Of a DNA stretch of 64,000 nt, positions 63,957 to 64,000 are shown one piece after another. The stretch is from Paenibacillus hemerocallicola. Lineage in GTDB: Bacteria > Bacillota > Bacilli > Paenibacillales > NBRC-103111. A program made the position numbers and the translations under genes. A model generated the notes under the pieces. The model made no database searches, was not told where the DNA came from, and worked only from the letters and a program-made list of their open reading frames with translations. Each line of letters opens with the position of its first letter. The stretch's first letter is position 1. The stretch lies in assembly GCF_006265175.1 (NCBI RefSeq), contig NZ_VDCQ01000006.1:148429-212428 (forward strand), in the 5' to 3' direction.

Positions 63957-64000
63957 ATGTGCATGTAGAATAAAAAGTGGACACCCGTTAAGAGAAACGA

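Overview
The window looks like chromosome from a spore-forming member of the Paenibacillaceae (Cohnella or Paenibacillus type). It is moderately GC-rich, it encodes SpoVM and a SpoVIF-like protein, and it carries the Bacillota housekeeping block yloC-remA-gmk-rpoZ-coaBC-priA-def-fmt-rsmB-rlmN-prpC-prkC-rsgA-rpe-spoVM-rpmB-yloU-fakA-fakB-recG in its usual order. All calls come from reading sequence and motifs; no database search was run.

Layout. 1-2.1 kb: the end of a hybrid sensor kinase, then a REC-PAS-histidine kinase. 2.2-8.6 kb: an AraC regulator divergent from a five-gene catabolic operon (two Gfo/Idh/MocA dehydrogenases, a sugar-phosphate isomerase-like TIM barrel, a GNAT acetyltransferase and a ceramidase-like hydrolase). 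8.6-33 kb: dapF, a bifunctional homocysteine methyltransferase/MTHFR, and the housekeeping block. 33-35.3 kb: an FAD oxidoreductase and an ECF41-type sigma factor, with a candidate ECF41 promoter in front. 35.3-57.4 kb: an accessory glycan region. It holds three paralogous sugar-binding lipoproteins with no ABC permease genes nearby, a sialidase-fold protein, a GH76 mannanase, a GH38 alpha-mannosidase, an MFS transporter, a D-lyxose/mannose isomerase, a Tat-exported beta-helix protein, two AraR-type (GntR-LacI) regulators and two AraC regulators. 57.4-64 kb: TetR with small membrane proteins, an HtrA-like protease, an aminoglycoside nucleotidyltransferase-like gene, a frameshifted gene, an SDR and a RibD/DHFR-like protein.

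How the parts work together. The 40.6-57.3 kb region reads as an alpha-mannan or mannose utilisation locus in which GH76 and GH38 lack signal peptides, so degradation would be intracellular. CcpA cre-like sites lie in front of each of the three lipoprotein-containing units. Regulator genes sit beside candidate palindromic operators.

The least explained material is in the intergenic DNA. A family of short palindromes (core ATARCGGAA, a 3-9 base loop, TTCCGYTAT) occurs in four clusters at 40.3, 44.8, 61.3 and 63.8 kb. A 215-bp MITE-like element with perfect 20-bp terminal inverted repeats (49748-49962) sits between a promoter candidate and the start of the second AraR-type regulator.
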